DNA from: Alphaproteobacteria bacterium
GTDB lineage: Bacteria; Pseudomonadota; Alphaproteobacteria; Micropepsales; Micropepsaceae
Assembly: GCA_947474565.1 (NCBI GenBank)
Contig: CANJIS010000004.1
Coordinates: forward strand, 62,001 to 126,000
DNA length: 64,000 nucleotides
Reading direction: 5' to 3'
The position numbers were made by a program, and so were the translations under genes. Each line of letters starts with the position of its first letter. Within the stretch, counting starts at the first letter, position 1. Of this stretch, positions 7,787 to 17,551 are shown in pieces. Below the pieces are notes generated by a model. It was not told the origin of the DNA. It saw only the letters and a program-made list of their open reading frames with translations, and searched no databases.

Positions 7787-8608
7787 GTGACAGTGTCCGA
7801 ACCCCTGGTCCGAGCCTATGAGCCGCACCGTTTCAAAAGCGCGGTGCCCTTCTACGAAGGCTACAGGCTGGGTTATCCCGAACGCTTGGTCCAGAGGGTG
7901 ATTGCACTGGCGGGCCTCAGGCCCGGTGATTCCGTCTTGGATCTGGGGACAGGGCCCGGGTTCCTGGCTGTGCCTTTCGCGCAGGCCGGCATGACGGTAA
8001 CGGCCGCCGACCCGGAACCCGCCATGCTGGATGCTGCCGCCGTTGCGGCTGACGCTGCGGGGGTTCCGCTGACACTCTGGCAGGGCGGTTCCTATGAACT
8101 GACGCCTGCCATGGGCCCTTTCAAGCTGGTGACCATCGGGCGGGCTTTTCATTGGATGGACCGCGAAGCCACGCTCGCGATGCTGGATAAAATCGTGGCG
8201 CCGGATGGCGGCGTGGCGTTTTTCCATGACGCCCATCCCGATGTGCCGGAGAATCGCTGGTTCAAGGCCCTGTGCGAGGTCACCGATCGCTACAACAAAG
8301 AGGCCGCTCACGCCGCCGAACGAAAGCGCGGCGGCCATCGCCGCTATGAACCTTATCTGTTTGCATCAGCCTTTGTCCGGTTGGACGGCCTTTCGGTCAC
8401 CAGCCGCGCGGAGATCAGCCTGGATGCACTGGTGGGCCGTGCCTTTTCCATGTCTGCCTGCGCGCCGGACCAGTTGAATGAGCGGGGGCCGCAATTCGAG
8501 GCGGAGTTGCGCGCCGCGCTTGCGCCTTTCGCCACACATGACAAAGTCGTCGAAGTCGCGGAAATGGTGGCGGTGCTGGCGCGGCGTATGGAGCAAGGGG
8601 CAGTATGA
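7787..8608 (+). CDS. Class I SAM-dependent methyltransferase
   Basis: A 273-residue protein with motif [20 protein letters not shown] (about 49-67) and the acidic end of strand 2 at VTAADPEP. The FHWMD stretch near 125 is common in small-molecule methyltransferases of the methyltransferase-11 type. The substrate is not known. The start is GTG 7787 (a second GTG follows at 7793). Its stop overlaps the next gene by 4 bp (ATGA), so the two are probably one operon, divergent from chvI. Confidence 0.88.
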   Translation: MTVSEPLVRAYEPHRFKSAVPFYEGYRLGYPERLVQRVIALAGLRPGDSVLDLGTGPGFLAVPFAQAGMTVTAADPEPAMLDAAAVAADAAGVPLTLWQGGSYELTPAMGPFKLVTIGRAFHWMDREATLAMLDKIVAPDGGVAFFHDAHPDVPENRWFKALCEVTDRYNKEAAHAAERKRGGHRRYEPYLFASAFVRLDGLSVTSRAEISLDALVGRAFSMSACAPDQLNERGPQFEAELRAALAPFATHDKVVEVAEMVAVLARRMEQGAV

Positions 8609-9300
8609 CTTTTAAAACGGGCCAGTGGGGCGGATGGGAAAAATTCCGTCAGGGCAAAGCCTATGACTTCATCATGGGTCTGCCGCTGATCGCATGGTTC
8701 ATCTATGTGATGATCCAGTTCCGGCCGGTGCTGGGAAACTATGCGCTCGCCATGCTCCAGCAGCCCAGCAATGTTTTCATCGCGCTGCGCTTCTACAGCT
8801 ATTTCGCCGCCGCCGCCTTCGCCTTTCTGAATATTGTCATGATCGTGATCCGCACCAGTCCGATCCGGCGGTCCAAAGGGCTTTCTCCCCGCGCTTTTGC
8901 AATTGCCGGTACGTTTGTGGGGGTGGGTATCAACCGCCTGCCGCCCGCAAGCCTTACGCTCTTCGAGCAAAGCCTGGCGTTGATGTTGATCCTGGTGGGC
9001 AGCATTGGCTCGGTGATCGCGATTTCCAAGTTGGGGAAGTCTTTTTCCATCATGCCGGAGGCGCGCACGCTGCGGACAACCGGGCCGTATGCCCTGGCGC
9101 GCCATCCGCTCTATGTCGCCGAAATGTTCTCCATCGCTGGCACAGCGATGCTATATCAGCAGCCTTGGGGCGTCTTATTGGCTTTGAGCGTGGGTATTCT
9201 GCAAGTCATCCGCAGTCTTTTCGAGGAAAAGGTGCTGACCGAGCAGTATCCGGAATACGCCGACTACAAAAAGCGCGTGAAACGCTTCGGGTTCGTCTAG
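8605..9300 (+). CDS. Isoprenylcysteine carboxyl methyltransferase-like membrane protein
   Basis: A 231-residue protein with about five hydrophobic segments. The C-terminal signature TTGPYALARHPLYVAEMF followed by a helix and FEEKVLTEQYPEYADYKKRV is that of the ICMT/PEMT (NnrU-like) fold, in which a membrane enzyme methylates a lipophilic or small acceptor with SAM. The acceptor is unknown; bacteria have no prenylated CaaX proteins, so the eukaryotic substrate should not be assumed. It is co-translated with the preceding methyltransferase. Confidence 0.85.
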   Translation: MTFKTGQWGGWEKFRQGKAYDFIMGLPLIAWFIYVMIQFRPVLGNYALAMLQQPSNVFIALRFYSYFAAAAFAFLNIVMIVIRTSPIRRSKGLSPRAFAIAGTFVGVGINRLPPASLTLFEQSLALMLILVGSIGSVIAISKLGKSFSIMPEARTLRTTGPYALARHPLYVAEMFSIAGTAMLYQQPWGVLLALSVGILQVIRSLFEEKVLTEQYPEYADYKKRVKRFGFV

Positions 9301-9384
9301 CGCCGATCTTTTGCGTCGTGCGTTCGCCGCGCGTGCCAGGCAACCCTGCTCACGCCGTAAAATCTCTGGCACCTGAAAATCGTC

Positions 9385-9858
9385 TCAGACGAATTCGACT
9401 TTGAGAATCTCGTAAGAGCGGGCGCCACCCGGCGCAGCAACTTCTACCGTGTCGCCCTTGGTCTTGCCGATCAGGGCGCGTGCGATGGGCGAGGAGATAG
9501 AAATTTTGCCCCTTTGGGCATCGGATTCCACATCGCCCACGATCTGGTATTTCCGCTTTGCATCCGTGTCTTCATCGACCAGGGTTACGGTGGCGCCAAA
9601 CTTGATGCTGGTGCCCGACAATTTGGAAATGTCGATCACTTCGGCGCGGCCGATCTGATCTTCCAGTTCCATCACCCGGCCTTCGATGAAGCTCTGCTTT
9701 TCCTTGGCAGCGTGATACTCGGCATTTTCCGACAGGTCGCCATGGGCGCGCGCTTCCGCAATCGCCTTGATGATGTCGTGGCGATCCTGGCCTTTCAGCC
9801 GCTCCAGCTCGTCTTCCAGCGACTTGAAGCCCGCCGCCGTCATCGGAATTTTTTCCAT
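9385..9858 (-). CDS. greA: Transcription elongation factor GreA
   Basis: A 157-residue protein that rescues backtracked RNA polymerase by stimulating transcript cleavage. The N-terminal coiled coil holds the conserved tip [18 protein letters not shown] with the acidic pair used in cleavage. The C-terminal FKBP-like domain ends in [14 protein letters not shown]. The ATG at 9858 ([11 protein letters not shown]) fits the family; upstream in-frame starts would add unrelated residues. It lies 123 bp downstream of carB on the same strand, a common alphaproteobacterial pairing. Confidence 0.97.
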   Translation of the reverse strand: MEKIPMTAAGFKSLEDELERLKGQDRHDIIKAIAEARAHGDLSENAEYHAAKEKQSFIEGRVMELEDQIGRAEVIDISKLSGTSIKFGATVTLVDEDTDAKRKYQIVGDVESDAQRGKISISSPIARALIGKTKGDTVEVAAPGGARSYEILKVEFV

Positions 9859-9981
9859 TACACGCATCCCGCAAAGGTCAAAAAAGCTTCGTCCGGCCAG
9901 TCGGTCCGGATGTCCGCTCAGAAGCAAAAGATAAACACTTGATATCGCTAAGCTTTTAAAAAAGGCTCAGCCAACCAGCCC

Positions 9982-12900
9982 TCAAGAGTAAGACTGGAGA
10001 GGGGCGACTTCAAGGGACCCTTCCTTCAATGCCGCGATGGCTTCCGTGGCCGCCTTGGCCCCGGCCATGGTGGTGTAATAGGGCACTTTGAGGGTCAGCG
10101 CCGCCCGCCGGATGGATGACGAATCCGTAAGGGCCTGGGCGCCATCGGTGGTGTTGAACACCAGGTGGATTTCGCCGTTCTTCAGCGCATCCACCACATG
10201 GGGGCGGCCTTCCAGCACCTTGTTGATGACGGACACCTTCAGCCCTGCAGCCTCCAGCATGCGTGCCGTGCCGCGTGTCGCGATCAGGGAAAAGCCCTGC
10301 GCCACCAATTGCCGCGCCGGTTCGGCCACCAGATCCTTGTCGCCATCCTTGACCGAGAAGAACACCGCGCCGGATGTGGGCAGCCGCGTGCCGGCGCCGA
10401 TCTGGCTCTTGGCGAAGGCGCGGGCGAAGTTGTTGTCCACGCCCATCACTTCGCCGGTGGAGCGCATTTCCGGCCCCAGCACCGTGTCCACGCCCGGGAA
10501 ACGCGCAAAGGGCAGCACCGCTTCTTTCACCGAAATATGATCGGGACGCGGCTTCTTGAGATTAAAGCTCTTCAGTTTTTCGCCCGCCATGACCCGCGAG
10601 GCGATGGCCGCCACGGGCAGGCCAATCGCCTTGGCGACAAACGGCACGGTGCGGCTGGCGCGGGGATTGACCTCCAGCACATAAATCTCATTGCCCTGAA
10701 TGGCGTATTGCACATTCATCAGGCCGCGCACGTTCAGCGCCACGGCCATGGCTTTGGTCTGGCGCTCGATTTCGGCGATGACTTCGGGCTTCAAAGTGTG
10801 CGGCGGCAGGGAGCACGCGCTGTCGCCGGAATGCACACCGGCTTCTTCGATATGTTCCATGATGCCAGCGATGAAAACGTCATTGTCGCTGTCGCAGATC
10901 GCGTCCACATCCACTTCGGTGGCGCGGTTCAGGAAGCCGTCAATCAGCACGGGATTGTCACCAGAGATGCGAAACAGCTCGCCGGAACTGACTTCCTGCT
11001 TCAAGCTCTCTTCGTCCTGCACCACCACCATGCCGCGCCCGCCCAGAACATAGGAGGGGCGCAGGATCACCGGATAACCAACCTGGCGTGCAGCGACGAC
11101 CGCTTCTTCCGGCGTCATCACGGTCGCATTGGGCGGCTGCTTCAGGTTCAGTTCGTTCAGCAGTTTCTGGAAGCGCTTGCGGTCTTCCGCCAGATCGATG
11201 GCGTCGGCGCTGGTGCCCAGAATGGGGACGCCGGCATCGCGCAATCCGTTCGCCAGCTTCAGCGGCGTCTGGCCGCCGAACTGCACGATCACGCCTTCCA
11301 GCGAGCCTTTTTCCTGTTCTTTGTGAATGATCTCCAGCACGTCTTCCAGGGTGAGCGGCTCGAAATACAGGCGGTCGGAGGTGTCATAGTCGGTGGAAAC
11401 CGTTTCGGGATTGCAATTGACCATGATGGTTTCATAGCCGCGCTCAGACAGCGCGAAGCAGGCATGGCAGCAGCAATAGTCGAACTCGATGCCCTGGCCG
11501 ATTCGGTTGGGGCCGCCGCCAAGAATGATGATCTTCTTTTTATCGCTGGGATCGGCCTCGCAGACCGGCTCGCCGCCCGTCGCGGATTCATACGTGGAAT
11601 ACATATAGGGCGTCAGGGCCGCGAACTCGGCGGCGCAGCTATCAATACGCTTGAAGCAGGGATGCACGTTCAGCGCATAGCGCGCCTCGCGAACGGCTTG
11701 TTCTTTTTGACCGGTGAGTTTGGCCAGCCGGGCATCGGAAAAGCCCATCGACTTCAGCCGCCGCATGCCTCTGGCGTCTTTCGGCAGGCCGTCCTTGCGG
11801 ATCGCAGTCTCGGTTTCGACGATCACCCGCACTTCGCCCATGAACCAGGGGTCATAACCGGTGATCTTGCAAATCTCTTCCAGCGGGAAACCGTGCCGCA
11901 TCGCCTGGGCGGCGTTCAGCAACCGGTCGGGTGTGGCGCGGCCCAGCGCGGCCCGGATCGCGGTCTTGTCGGCGGGAAGGGCGGTTTCGTCAAAACCGGT
12001 CAAGCCGGTTTCCAGAGAGCGCAACGCTTTCTGCATCGACTCGCCGAACGTCCGGCCAATCGCCATGGCTTCGCCCACCGATTTCATGGCGGTGGTGAGC
12101 AGCGGCTCGGCGCCGGGGAATTTCTCGAACGCGAAGCGCGGGATTTTGGTGACGACATAGTCGATGGTCGGCTCGAAGCTGGCCGGCGTCACCTTGGTGA
12201 TGTCGTTCTTCAGTTCATCCAGCGTGTAGCCCACGGCCAGCTTGGCGGCGATCTTGGCGATGGGAAAGCCGGTGGCTTTCGACGCCAGCGCCGAAGAGCG
12301 CGAGACGCGGGGATTCATCTCAATCACCACCATGCGCCCATCCACCGGATTGACCGCGAATTGCACATTCGATCCGCCGGTCTCCACGCCGATCTCGCGC
12401 AGCACCGCGATGGATGCGGAGCGCATGCGCTGATATTCCTTGTCGGTCAGGGTCAGGATCGGGGCGATGGTGATGCTGTCGCCGGTGTGCACGCCCATGG
12501 CGTCCACATTCTCGATGGAGCAGATGATGATGGCGTTGTCCGCCTTGTCGCGCACCACCTCCATCTCGAATTCTTTCCAGCCCAGCACCGATTCCTCGAT
12601 CAGCACTTCGCGGGTGGGGGACGCTTCCAGGCCGCCTTCGACGATGGCGAAGAATTCCTCGCGGTTATAGGCGATGCCGCCGCCGGTGCCTCCCATGGTG
12701 AAGCTGGGCCGGATCACGGCGGGCAGACCCACCTGGTCCAGCGCCGCCAGCGCCTTGGAGAAGGATTCCGGCGCCAACTCGGTCACGGCGCTGCCGCTGC
12801 CGTCATAAATGACATTGCCGGCCTGATCGCGCTTTTCGCGCAACTGGCCCTTGAGCGTGATGCCTTTGGGCACATCCAGGCCGATGGCCAGCATCGCCTG

Positions 12901-13320
12901 CTTGAAACGCTCGCGGTCTTCGGCCTTGTCGATGGCGTCGGCGGTGGCGCCGATCAGTTCGACATTGTGCCGCTCCAGCGCGCCGATCTTGCGCAAAGAC
13001 AGCGCGGTGTTGAGCGCGGTCTGTCCGCCCATGGTGGGCAAGAGGGCAAAGACCTTGCCGGGCGGCACATTGGGCCGCTCGCGGGCGATGATTTTCTCGA
13101 CGAATTCCGGGGTGATGGGTTCGATATAGGTGGCGTCCGCCATGCCGGGATCGGTCATGATGGTGGCCGGGTTGGAATTGACCAGCACCACCCGATAGCC
13201 CTCGGCCTTCAGCGCCTTGCAGGCCTGGACACCGGAATAGTCGAATTCGCAGGCCTGGCCGATAACAATGGGCCCCGCGCCGATGATCAGGACAGTATGG
13301 ATATCGGTGCGTTTGGGCAT
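9982..13320 (-). CDS. carB: Carbamoyl-phosphate synthase large subunit
   Basis: A 1112-residue enzyme that makes carbamoyl phosphate from ammonia, bicarbonate and two ATP for arginine and pyrimidine synthesis. The two homologous halves each have an ATP-grasp fold (GGQTALN near 80 and [13 protein letters not shown] near 640; [10 protein letters not shown] and SYVLGGRGM loops). The last 130 residues are the MGS-like allosteric domain. The partner small subunit (carA) is not next to it; the gene upstream is a Rieske oxygenase. A 222-bp leader with hairpins precedes it. Confidence 0.98.
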   Translation of the reverse strand: MPKRTDIHTVLIIGAGPIVIGQACEFDYSGVQACKALKAEGYRVVLVNSNPATIMTDPGMADATYIEPITPEFVEKIIARERPNVPPGKVFALLPTMGGQTALNTALSLRKIGALERHNVELIGATADAIDKAEDRERFKQAMLAIGLDVPKGITLKGQLREKRDQAGNVIYDGSGSAVTELAPESFSKALAALDQVGLPAVIRPSFTMGGTGGGIAYNREEFFAIVEGGLEASPTREVLIEESVLGWKEFEMEVVRDKADNAIIICSIENVDAMGVHTGDSITIAPILTLTDKEYQRMRSASIAVLREIGVETGGSNVQFAVNPVDGRMVVIEMNPRVSRSSALASKATGFPIAKIAAKLAVGYTLDELKNDITKVTPASFEPTIDYVVTKIPRFAFEKFPGAEPLLTTAMKSVGEAMAIGRTFGESMQKALRSLETGLTGFDETALPADKTAIRAALGRATPDRLLNAAQAMRHGFPLEEICKITGYDPWFMGEVRVIVETETAIRKDGLPKDARGMRRLKSMGFSDARLAKLTGQKEQAVREARYALNVHPCFKRIDSCAAEFAALTPYMYSTYESATGGEPVCEADPSDKKKIIILGGGPNRIGQGIEFDYCCCHACFALSERGYETIMVNCNPETVSTDYDTSDRLYFEPLTLEDVLEIIHKEQEKGSLEGVIVQFGGQTPLKLANGLRDAGVPILGTSADAIDLAEDRKRFQKLLNELNLKQPPNATVMTPEEAVVAARQVGYPVILRPSYVLGGRGMVVVQDEESLKQEVSSGELFRISGDNPVLIDGFLNRATEVDVDAICDSDNDVFIAGIMEHIEEAGVHSGDSACSLPPHTLKPEVIAEIERQTKAMAVALNVRGLMNVQYAIQGNEIYVLEVNPRASRTVPFVAKAIGLPVAAIASRVMAGEKLKSFNLKKPRPDHISVKEAVLPFARFPGVDTVLGPEMRSTGEVMGVDNNFARAFAKSQIGAGTRLPTSGAVFFSVKDGDKDLVAEPARQLVAQGFSLIATRGTARMLEAAGLKVSVINKVLEGRPHVVDALKNGEIHLVFNTTDGAQALTDSSSIRRAALTLKVPYYTTMAGAKAATEAIAALKEGSLEVAPLQSYS

Positions 13321-13384
13321 GAGTGCTCACGTAGATTCGGGCGCGCGAATGGGCGCTCCCGGGGCCGGCCAAGTTGTAGGTTAA

Positions 13385-13441
13385 GTGGACCGTCTAGAGA
13401 GTCCGGGCGAGAGGCGCAACCCCGGAATCGCCGGGGTCCAC
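13385..13441. other. Inverted repeat in the carB leader
   Basis: Arms GTGGACC (13385-13391) and GGTCCAC (13435-13441) enclose GC-rich sequence with a further CCGG-aatcg-CCGG hairpin. It lies 65-120 bp upstream of carB on the minus strand. No ORF covers the 222-bp spacer. A role as a leader or as the terminator of the upstream Rieske operon is possible but not shown; no T-run follows. Confidence 0.4.
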
Positions 13442-13453
13442 TGATTATTGGTC

Positions 13454-13521
13454 GCGCGGCCTACGGAAGTCGCCTAGCGGCAGCGTAGGCGACGCGGGGC
13501 CGCGCCCGTACGCTGTCGCTA
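13454..13521. repeat. Intergenic hairpin repeat, copies 2 and 3
   Basis: Nested perfect arms: outer GCGCGGCC (13454-13461) with GGCCGCGC (13498-13505), inner GTCGCCTA (13469-13476) with TAGGCGAC (13486-13493). The inner hairpin carries, on the minus strand, CTACGCTGCCGCTAG, one base different from the loop of the repeat at 3096-3126. A shorter version, TACGCTGTCGCTA, follows at 13509-13521. It sits between carB and the Rieske gene. Confidence 0.55.
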
Positions 13522-13542
13522 TGGGCTCCGGGCCGACGCTCG

Positions 13543-14622
13543 TCAGCTTTTCCAGCGCAGCACGCGTTCTTGCACAGGATTGGCGAATTCCGTCCCGTTT
13601 TCGACCGATTCTGCCCAGGCTTTCTTGACCCGGTGGTACCAGATGGCCGGCTGGTCGCCGTCCTGAATCAGCATCAGGTTGGGGCTGAACTTCAGGCCCT
13701 CCCGCTGCAGTTCCACCATCTTGCGGTCATCGGCCATGAAAGTGGGCCCCAGCAGCATAAAGATCGGCCGCAGCAGCGGCGTCAGCCAGGCGGGCCAGTA
13801 CATCACATGAATGGTGTCGGTATGGTCTTCGTCGCGCGGCGTGCAGACGGTCAGGCCGATCACCTTGAAGGATTTGCCGAACAGGCGGCCTTCGACAATT
13901 TCAAAGCGGGTGGACGGAAGCTCAAACGTGATCTCGGTGGTGACATCGCCCAGCAGGCTGTAGGCCGGCTTGGACGGTTTATGCTTGCTCATGGTGAAGC
14001 CGGTGGGCAGCGGCGCGTAATGTTTCTCTTTCACGCGCGGGGTGCGTTTCCACCACCAATGGTCGTGCACGAATGCGGCATGCACCGGATCCATCAAACC
14101 GATCACGGCATGATCAATGCTGCAGCCGAAGGTCTGGATTTCGGTCCAGCGTGGTTTGGGATTTGCTTTTTTAATGGTCGCGTGGCCGGACGCCTTCGCC
14201 TGGCCGTCGCTCATCGGAATGCGCGGCGGCTCGCCTTTGGGAGCGGTGCCCGGTTTTTCCGCGACATAGACCCAGATCAGGCCGTCCTGTTCCTTGACGG
14301 GATAAGACCGCACCCGGATTTTCTCCGGATCCATGTCCTGGCCTTCCACCAGCGAGGGAATGGCGCTGCAAACGCCGTCGCGGCGGAAACGCCAGCCATG
14401 ATAGGGGCACTGCACGGTATTCTCGGGCAGGATTTTTCCCGCCGACAACGGCACGCCGCGATGGGGGCAGATATCGCGGATGGCGAAAGCCTTGCCGTCA
14501 TGCATCCGGCCCAGCAGCACCGGTTCGCCCAGTAGCATTTCCCGGCGCATGGCGCCAGGTTTAAGCGATGCGGATAAAGCAGGCATGTACCAGAGGTCGC
14601 GAAGCGGCGCCTCTGGGTTCAT
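13543..14622 (-). CDS. Rieske non-heme iron oxygenase
   Basis: A 359-residue soluble oxygenase. The Rieske [2Fe-2S] site is Cys52-x-His54 and Cys72-x2-His75 (ICPHRGVPL ... VQCPYHGW). The mononuclear iron site is the GLMDPVHAAFVH stretch with His181 and His186. It resembles single-component-alpha oxygenases such as VanA/PaO-type demethylases or hydroxylases, which need a separate reductase; none is nearby. Substrate unknown. Its ATG overlaps the end of the DUF4340 gene by 4 bp, making it the fifth cistron of an ABC-transporter operon, which is an odd partner. Confidence 0.92.
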   Translation of the reverse strand: MNPEAPLRDLWYMPALSASLKPGAMRREMLLGEPVLLGRMHDGKAFAIRDICPHRGVPLSAGKILPENTVQCPYHGWRFRRDGVCSAIPSLVEGQDMDPEKIRVRSYPVKEQDGLIWVYVAEKPGTAPKGEPPRIPMSDGQAKASGHATIKKANPKPRWTEIQTFGCSIDHAVIGLMDPVHAAFVHDHWWWKRTPRVKEKHYAPLPTGFTMSKHKPSKPAYSLLGDVTTEITFELPSTRFEIVEGRLFGKSFKVIGLTVCTPRDEDHTDTIHVMYWPAWLTPLLRPIFMLLGPTFMADDRKMVELQREGLKFSPNLMLIQDGDQPAIWYHRVKKAWAESVENGTEFANPVQERVLRWKS

Positions 14623-15731
14623 GGCGCGCCCATGCCGGGCGGCATCATCATGCCCGGCGGCATACCGGGCGGCATGCCCGGCATTCCGCCAGCCGGGGCT
14701 TGCCCGGGCGGAGGCGTCATCACGGTGTCCAGGTCGGCGATCAGCGCCTTGCCCTTCTCATCGGTCAATTTGTAAGCCCAGCCGGCGACCTTCTTGTTGA
14801 TTTCGCCGGCATCTTTCAGCGCTTCAGGACCGGCGCCAGGGGCTGCGGACGCGGTGATCCTGGACCAGAGCGCGCGATCCTTCGGCACGATGTCCACGGT
14901 GATCAGAAGCCCGTCAAAGCCCTTCGCCACCGCATGTGCGGCGTTGGTGAAATCCAGGGTAGAGGCGGGCTGTACATCGGCCAGGGTAAAGCTGGCGATG
15001 GCATAAGGGATCGCATCCAGAATCTGCTGGTTGGGATTTCCAGTCTTGGGCGGATTGAGCAGCTTGAATTTCAGATCGCCTTCCTTGTCGCGGGTGACGG
15101 TAATGCCCTTGCCGCGAGGCGGGGTGGTGGTGACTTGCTGGACGCGTGCGGCGCCCAGATTGAGCACACTGCTGTCCACCCAGGACAGGAAACCACCGGC
15201 CGGGGTGAAGACGCTGCGCGCCAGATAGGTCTGGTTCTCACCGGGACGGCGTACGAACAGGCCGATCGTGCCGTTGGGATCGCCCAGCTGCTCGGTGGTG
15301 CCGGTAATCAGTTCCGCCAATGTCTTGCCCGAAGCGTCCTTGACGATGAACTCGGTGCCATTGCCCTTGGGCGGCGTATCGAGATTGATGTAGTGCAGCC
15401 AGTCGGGACGGTTGGTCTTGGGCGACAGGCTTTGCAGCGCCGCCAGACCGATCAAAGTCTGACGCACCTGGTCGAACTCGGCGGGATAATCGCCATGGCC
15501 GGACAACACCCATTTGCCGCCCTTGAAGGCGACATCGAACTCTGTGTCTTTGGATGCGACGTGGATGCTGGCTGAATTCTTCACATTAACGGCGAATCCG
15601 GGAAGAAATTCGGCAGGCTGGAAATGTGAACGGCCCTGTTCAGCCCGCAGCACCAGCGCCGTTGTGGCCAGCACCACGCTGACCAGGGCAGCCCCGCCCA
15701 GATAAAGAAGTTTGCGGCGCTCGGTGATCAT
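14619..15731 (-). CDS. DUF4340 domain-containing protein
   Basis: A 370-residue protein with an N-terminal membrane anchor (about 8-28) and a long periplasmic-type beta-rich region matching the DUF4340 pattern seen next to GldG-like genes. The last 25 residues are a low-complexity Gly-Met-Pro tail made of PGM/PPGM repeats. Function is unknown; the family is regularly the fourth member of a GldA/GldF/GldG-like ABC cassette. Overlaps of 4 bp on both sides show tight coupling with the GldG-like and Rieske genes. Confidence 0.88.
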   Translation of the reverse strand: MITERRKLLYLGGAALVSVVLATTALVLRAEQGRSHFQPAEFLPGFAVNVKNSASIHVASKDTEFDVAFKGGKWVLSGHGDYPAEFDQVRQTLIGLAALQSLSPKTNRPDWLHYINLDTPPKGNGTEFIVKDASGKTLAELITGTTEQLGDPNGTIGLFVRRPGENQTYLARSVFTPAGGFLSWVDSSVLNLGAARVQQVTTTPPRGKGITVTRDKEGDLKFKLLNPPKTGNPNQQILDAIPYAIASFTLADVQPASTLDFTNAAHAVAKGFDGLLITVDIVPKDRALWSRITASAAPGAGPEALKDAGEINKKVAGWAYKLTDEKGKALIADLDTVMTPPPGQAPAGGMPGMPPGMPPGMMMPPGMGAP

Positions 15732-17551
15732 GCGGCCTCCGCTTTGGCTGTCTTGGGGCGTGCGCGTTGCGCGCGGCGGCGGCGCATCAGGCCAAAGGCA
15801 ATGGCGAAGGCGGCCACAAAGGCGGGTATCAAAAGGATATTGGCGAAGGCCAGCTCCGTGCCCAGCCGGTCGATATCGGTGCGCAACCGGCTCTGCATGT
15901 CACGCAATTGCAGGCGGGTGCCGGCGATATCGCGGCGAACGCGTTCGATCTGGCCATTCTGTTCCGCCGTCAACTGCGTGTTGCTGCCGGCGTTGAGGCC
16001 GCGGCCCTGCTGCAGTTGGGACATCTGGTTTTGCGAGGCCGCCAGCTTGGCTTGCAGCACGTTGAGCGTCTCGCGGAAGCGCAGTTCAGCAGCGATCTGC
16101 ATCTGCTGCACCACCGTGAAGGGGCGTTCGGTATTGCCGCGGGTGCGCAGGGAAATCAGATCGCCGGAGCCCGTCAGGTTTTCCACCGCGCCCAGCACAA
16201 AGGCGGCGTTGTCGGCGAAGGGCTGCTGCTGATCGTCGCCCAGGCGGACCCAGAAACGGTCGTCAAACACGTCTGTGTCGGCCACCACGATCAGGTTCAC
16301 ATCGCCTTCGCCCAGGCCATTGACCTTGGCATGGCCCGTGATGCGGGCGGCGAGGGTGTAGATTTTGGCGTTTTTCGGATCGGTCTGGTCGAGCAGGGCG
16401 GCGGGATCGTTCATGCCTTGCAGAACATTCTGGGCGTTGCTGATCGAGGCCTGGTTGCTGGAGGTGAGCAGCGGTTCGAATTTGGTGGTGGCGCCCTTGG
16501 CCGGGGCCAGGAAGCCGGTGCTGGCCAGGTTCATGGCGGTCAGCGATGCGGTGACCGGATCGCGCGGACCGAAATCCCCGGTCCTCAGATGCAGCCACAC
16601 AGGATAGACGATGGGCTGCTGCTGGTCACCGGCGCGGATGCGCTGCGCCAGCTGACGGTCCAGCACGACATCATCCGGATTATAGTCCACGCCCATGCCC
16701 TTCAGCAGTTCGGGGATGTTCGAGGATTGATCGGCGCGCTGGCCGGTGGCGTTCATCTGCTCGCGCACCAGTTCCGAAAGCGGGTCCACAAAGATCAGGG
16801 CCTTGCCGCCCTTCATCAGATAGGAGGCGATGGCGCGCTGTTGATTGAGCGTCATCTGGCCGGGATGCGCCACCAGCAAAAGATTGGCCTGCGCCGGAAC
16901 CGATGTGAAGCCCGACGGCATGGTGGTGACGTCATAGCTGCGGCGCAGCTCGCTATAGATCGTGACCGGGTGGCCCGCGTTGAGCGGATTGTCGGTCAGG
17001 GGCAGGTTGCCAAGGATCGCGATCTTGGGCTTGTCCGGATGGGCAAGCTGATAGAGCAGCGAGGTCAGGTCATATTCCAGATACGGCTCACGCTCGATGG
17101 CGAGATTGGGAATGACGCTGCGGCCGTCGATGCTGTTGACTCCTTCCAGGCCGAAATAAAAGATTTCACCGTTGCTGATCGGCGCGGAACGGATACCGGC
17201 GGCTTCCGCCTGATCCTGTTCGGGGGTGAAGGATTCCGGGTCCACGTCTTCCAGCAGGATTTTGCCCTTGCTGAGCGAGGCATATTGAATGAGCAGGTCG
17301 CGCACGCGCTTGGCATAGGCGGCCGTGACCGGATAGTTGGCGGAATTCTTCTTGGTGAAATAAAGCCGCAGCGTCACCGGCTCGGGCAGTTGGGCGATGA
17401 TGTTCCGCGTGCCTTGCGACAGCGTGTATTGGCTGCTTTGGGTCAGGTCGAGGCGGGCATCGGTGAAGAAGTAGCCGACAAAGATGTTCAGCCCGACGAA
17501 CAGAACCGTCGCGCACGCCAAAGCCGACCAGACATATTTGCGGTGTGTCAT
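15728..17551 (-). CDS. GldG-like ABC transporter auxiliary protein
   Basis: A 607-residue protein: one N-terminal transmembrane helix (about 10-30), then the GldG-type extracytoplasmic domain (LDLTQSSQYTLSQGTRNII, then EPVTLRLYFTK), a coiled-coil stretch near 505-570 rich in Gln and Arg, and a C-terminal helix at about 573-592 followed by an Arg-rich tail. GldG works with GldA and GldF in Bacteroidetes gliding, but related cassettes are common in non-gliding proteobacteria and their cargo is unknown. It starts on the last base of the permease stop (TGATG). Confidence 0.9.
   Translation of the reverse strand: MTHRKYVWSALACATVLFVGLNIFVGYFFTDARLDLTQSSQYTLSQGTRNIIAQLPEPVTLRLYFTKKNSANYPVTAAYAKRVRDLLIQYASLSKGKILLEDVDPESFTPEQDQAEAAGIRSAPISNGEIFYFGLEGVNSIDGRSVIPNLAIEREPYLEYDLTSLLYQLAHPDKPKIAILGNLPLTDNPLNAGHPVTIYSELRRSYDVTTMPSGFTSVPAQANLLLVAHPGQMTLNQQRAIASYLMKGGKALIFVDPLSELVREQMNATGQRADQSSNIPELLKGMGVDYNPDDVVLDRQLAQRIRAGDQQQPIVYPVWLHLRTGDFGPRDPVTASLTAMNLASTGFLAPAKGATTKFEPLLTSSNQASISNAQNVLQGMNDPAALLDQTDPKNAKIYTLAARITGHAKVNGLGEGDVNLIVVADTDVFDDRFWVRLGDDQQQPFADNAAFVLGAVENLTGSGDLISLRTRGNTERPFTVVQQMQIAAELRFRETLNVLQAKLAASQNQMSQLQQGRGLNAGSNTQLTAEQNGQIERVRRDIAGTRLQLRDMQSRLRTDIDRLGTELAFANILLIPAFVAAFAIAFGLMRRRRAQRARPKTAKAEAA

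Noticed and set aside
10165..13488. An 1107-codon open frame on the plus strand.
   Set aside because: It is the antisense of carB. High G+C coding DNA keeps the opposite frame open; the translation is His/Gln/Gly/Ala-rich and matches no family.
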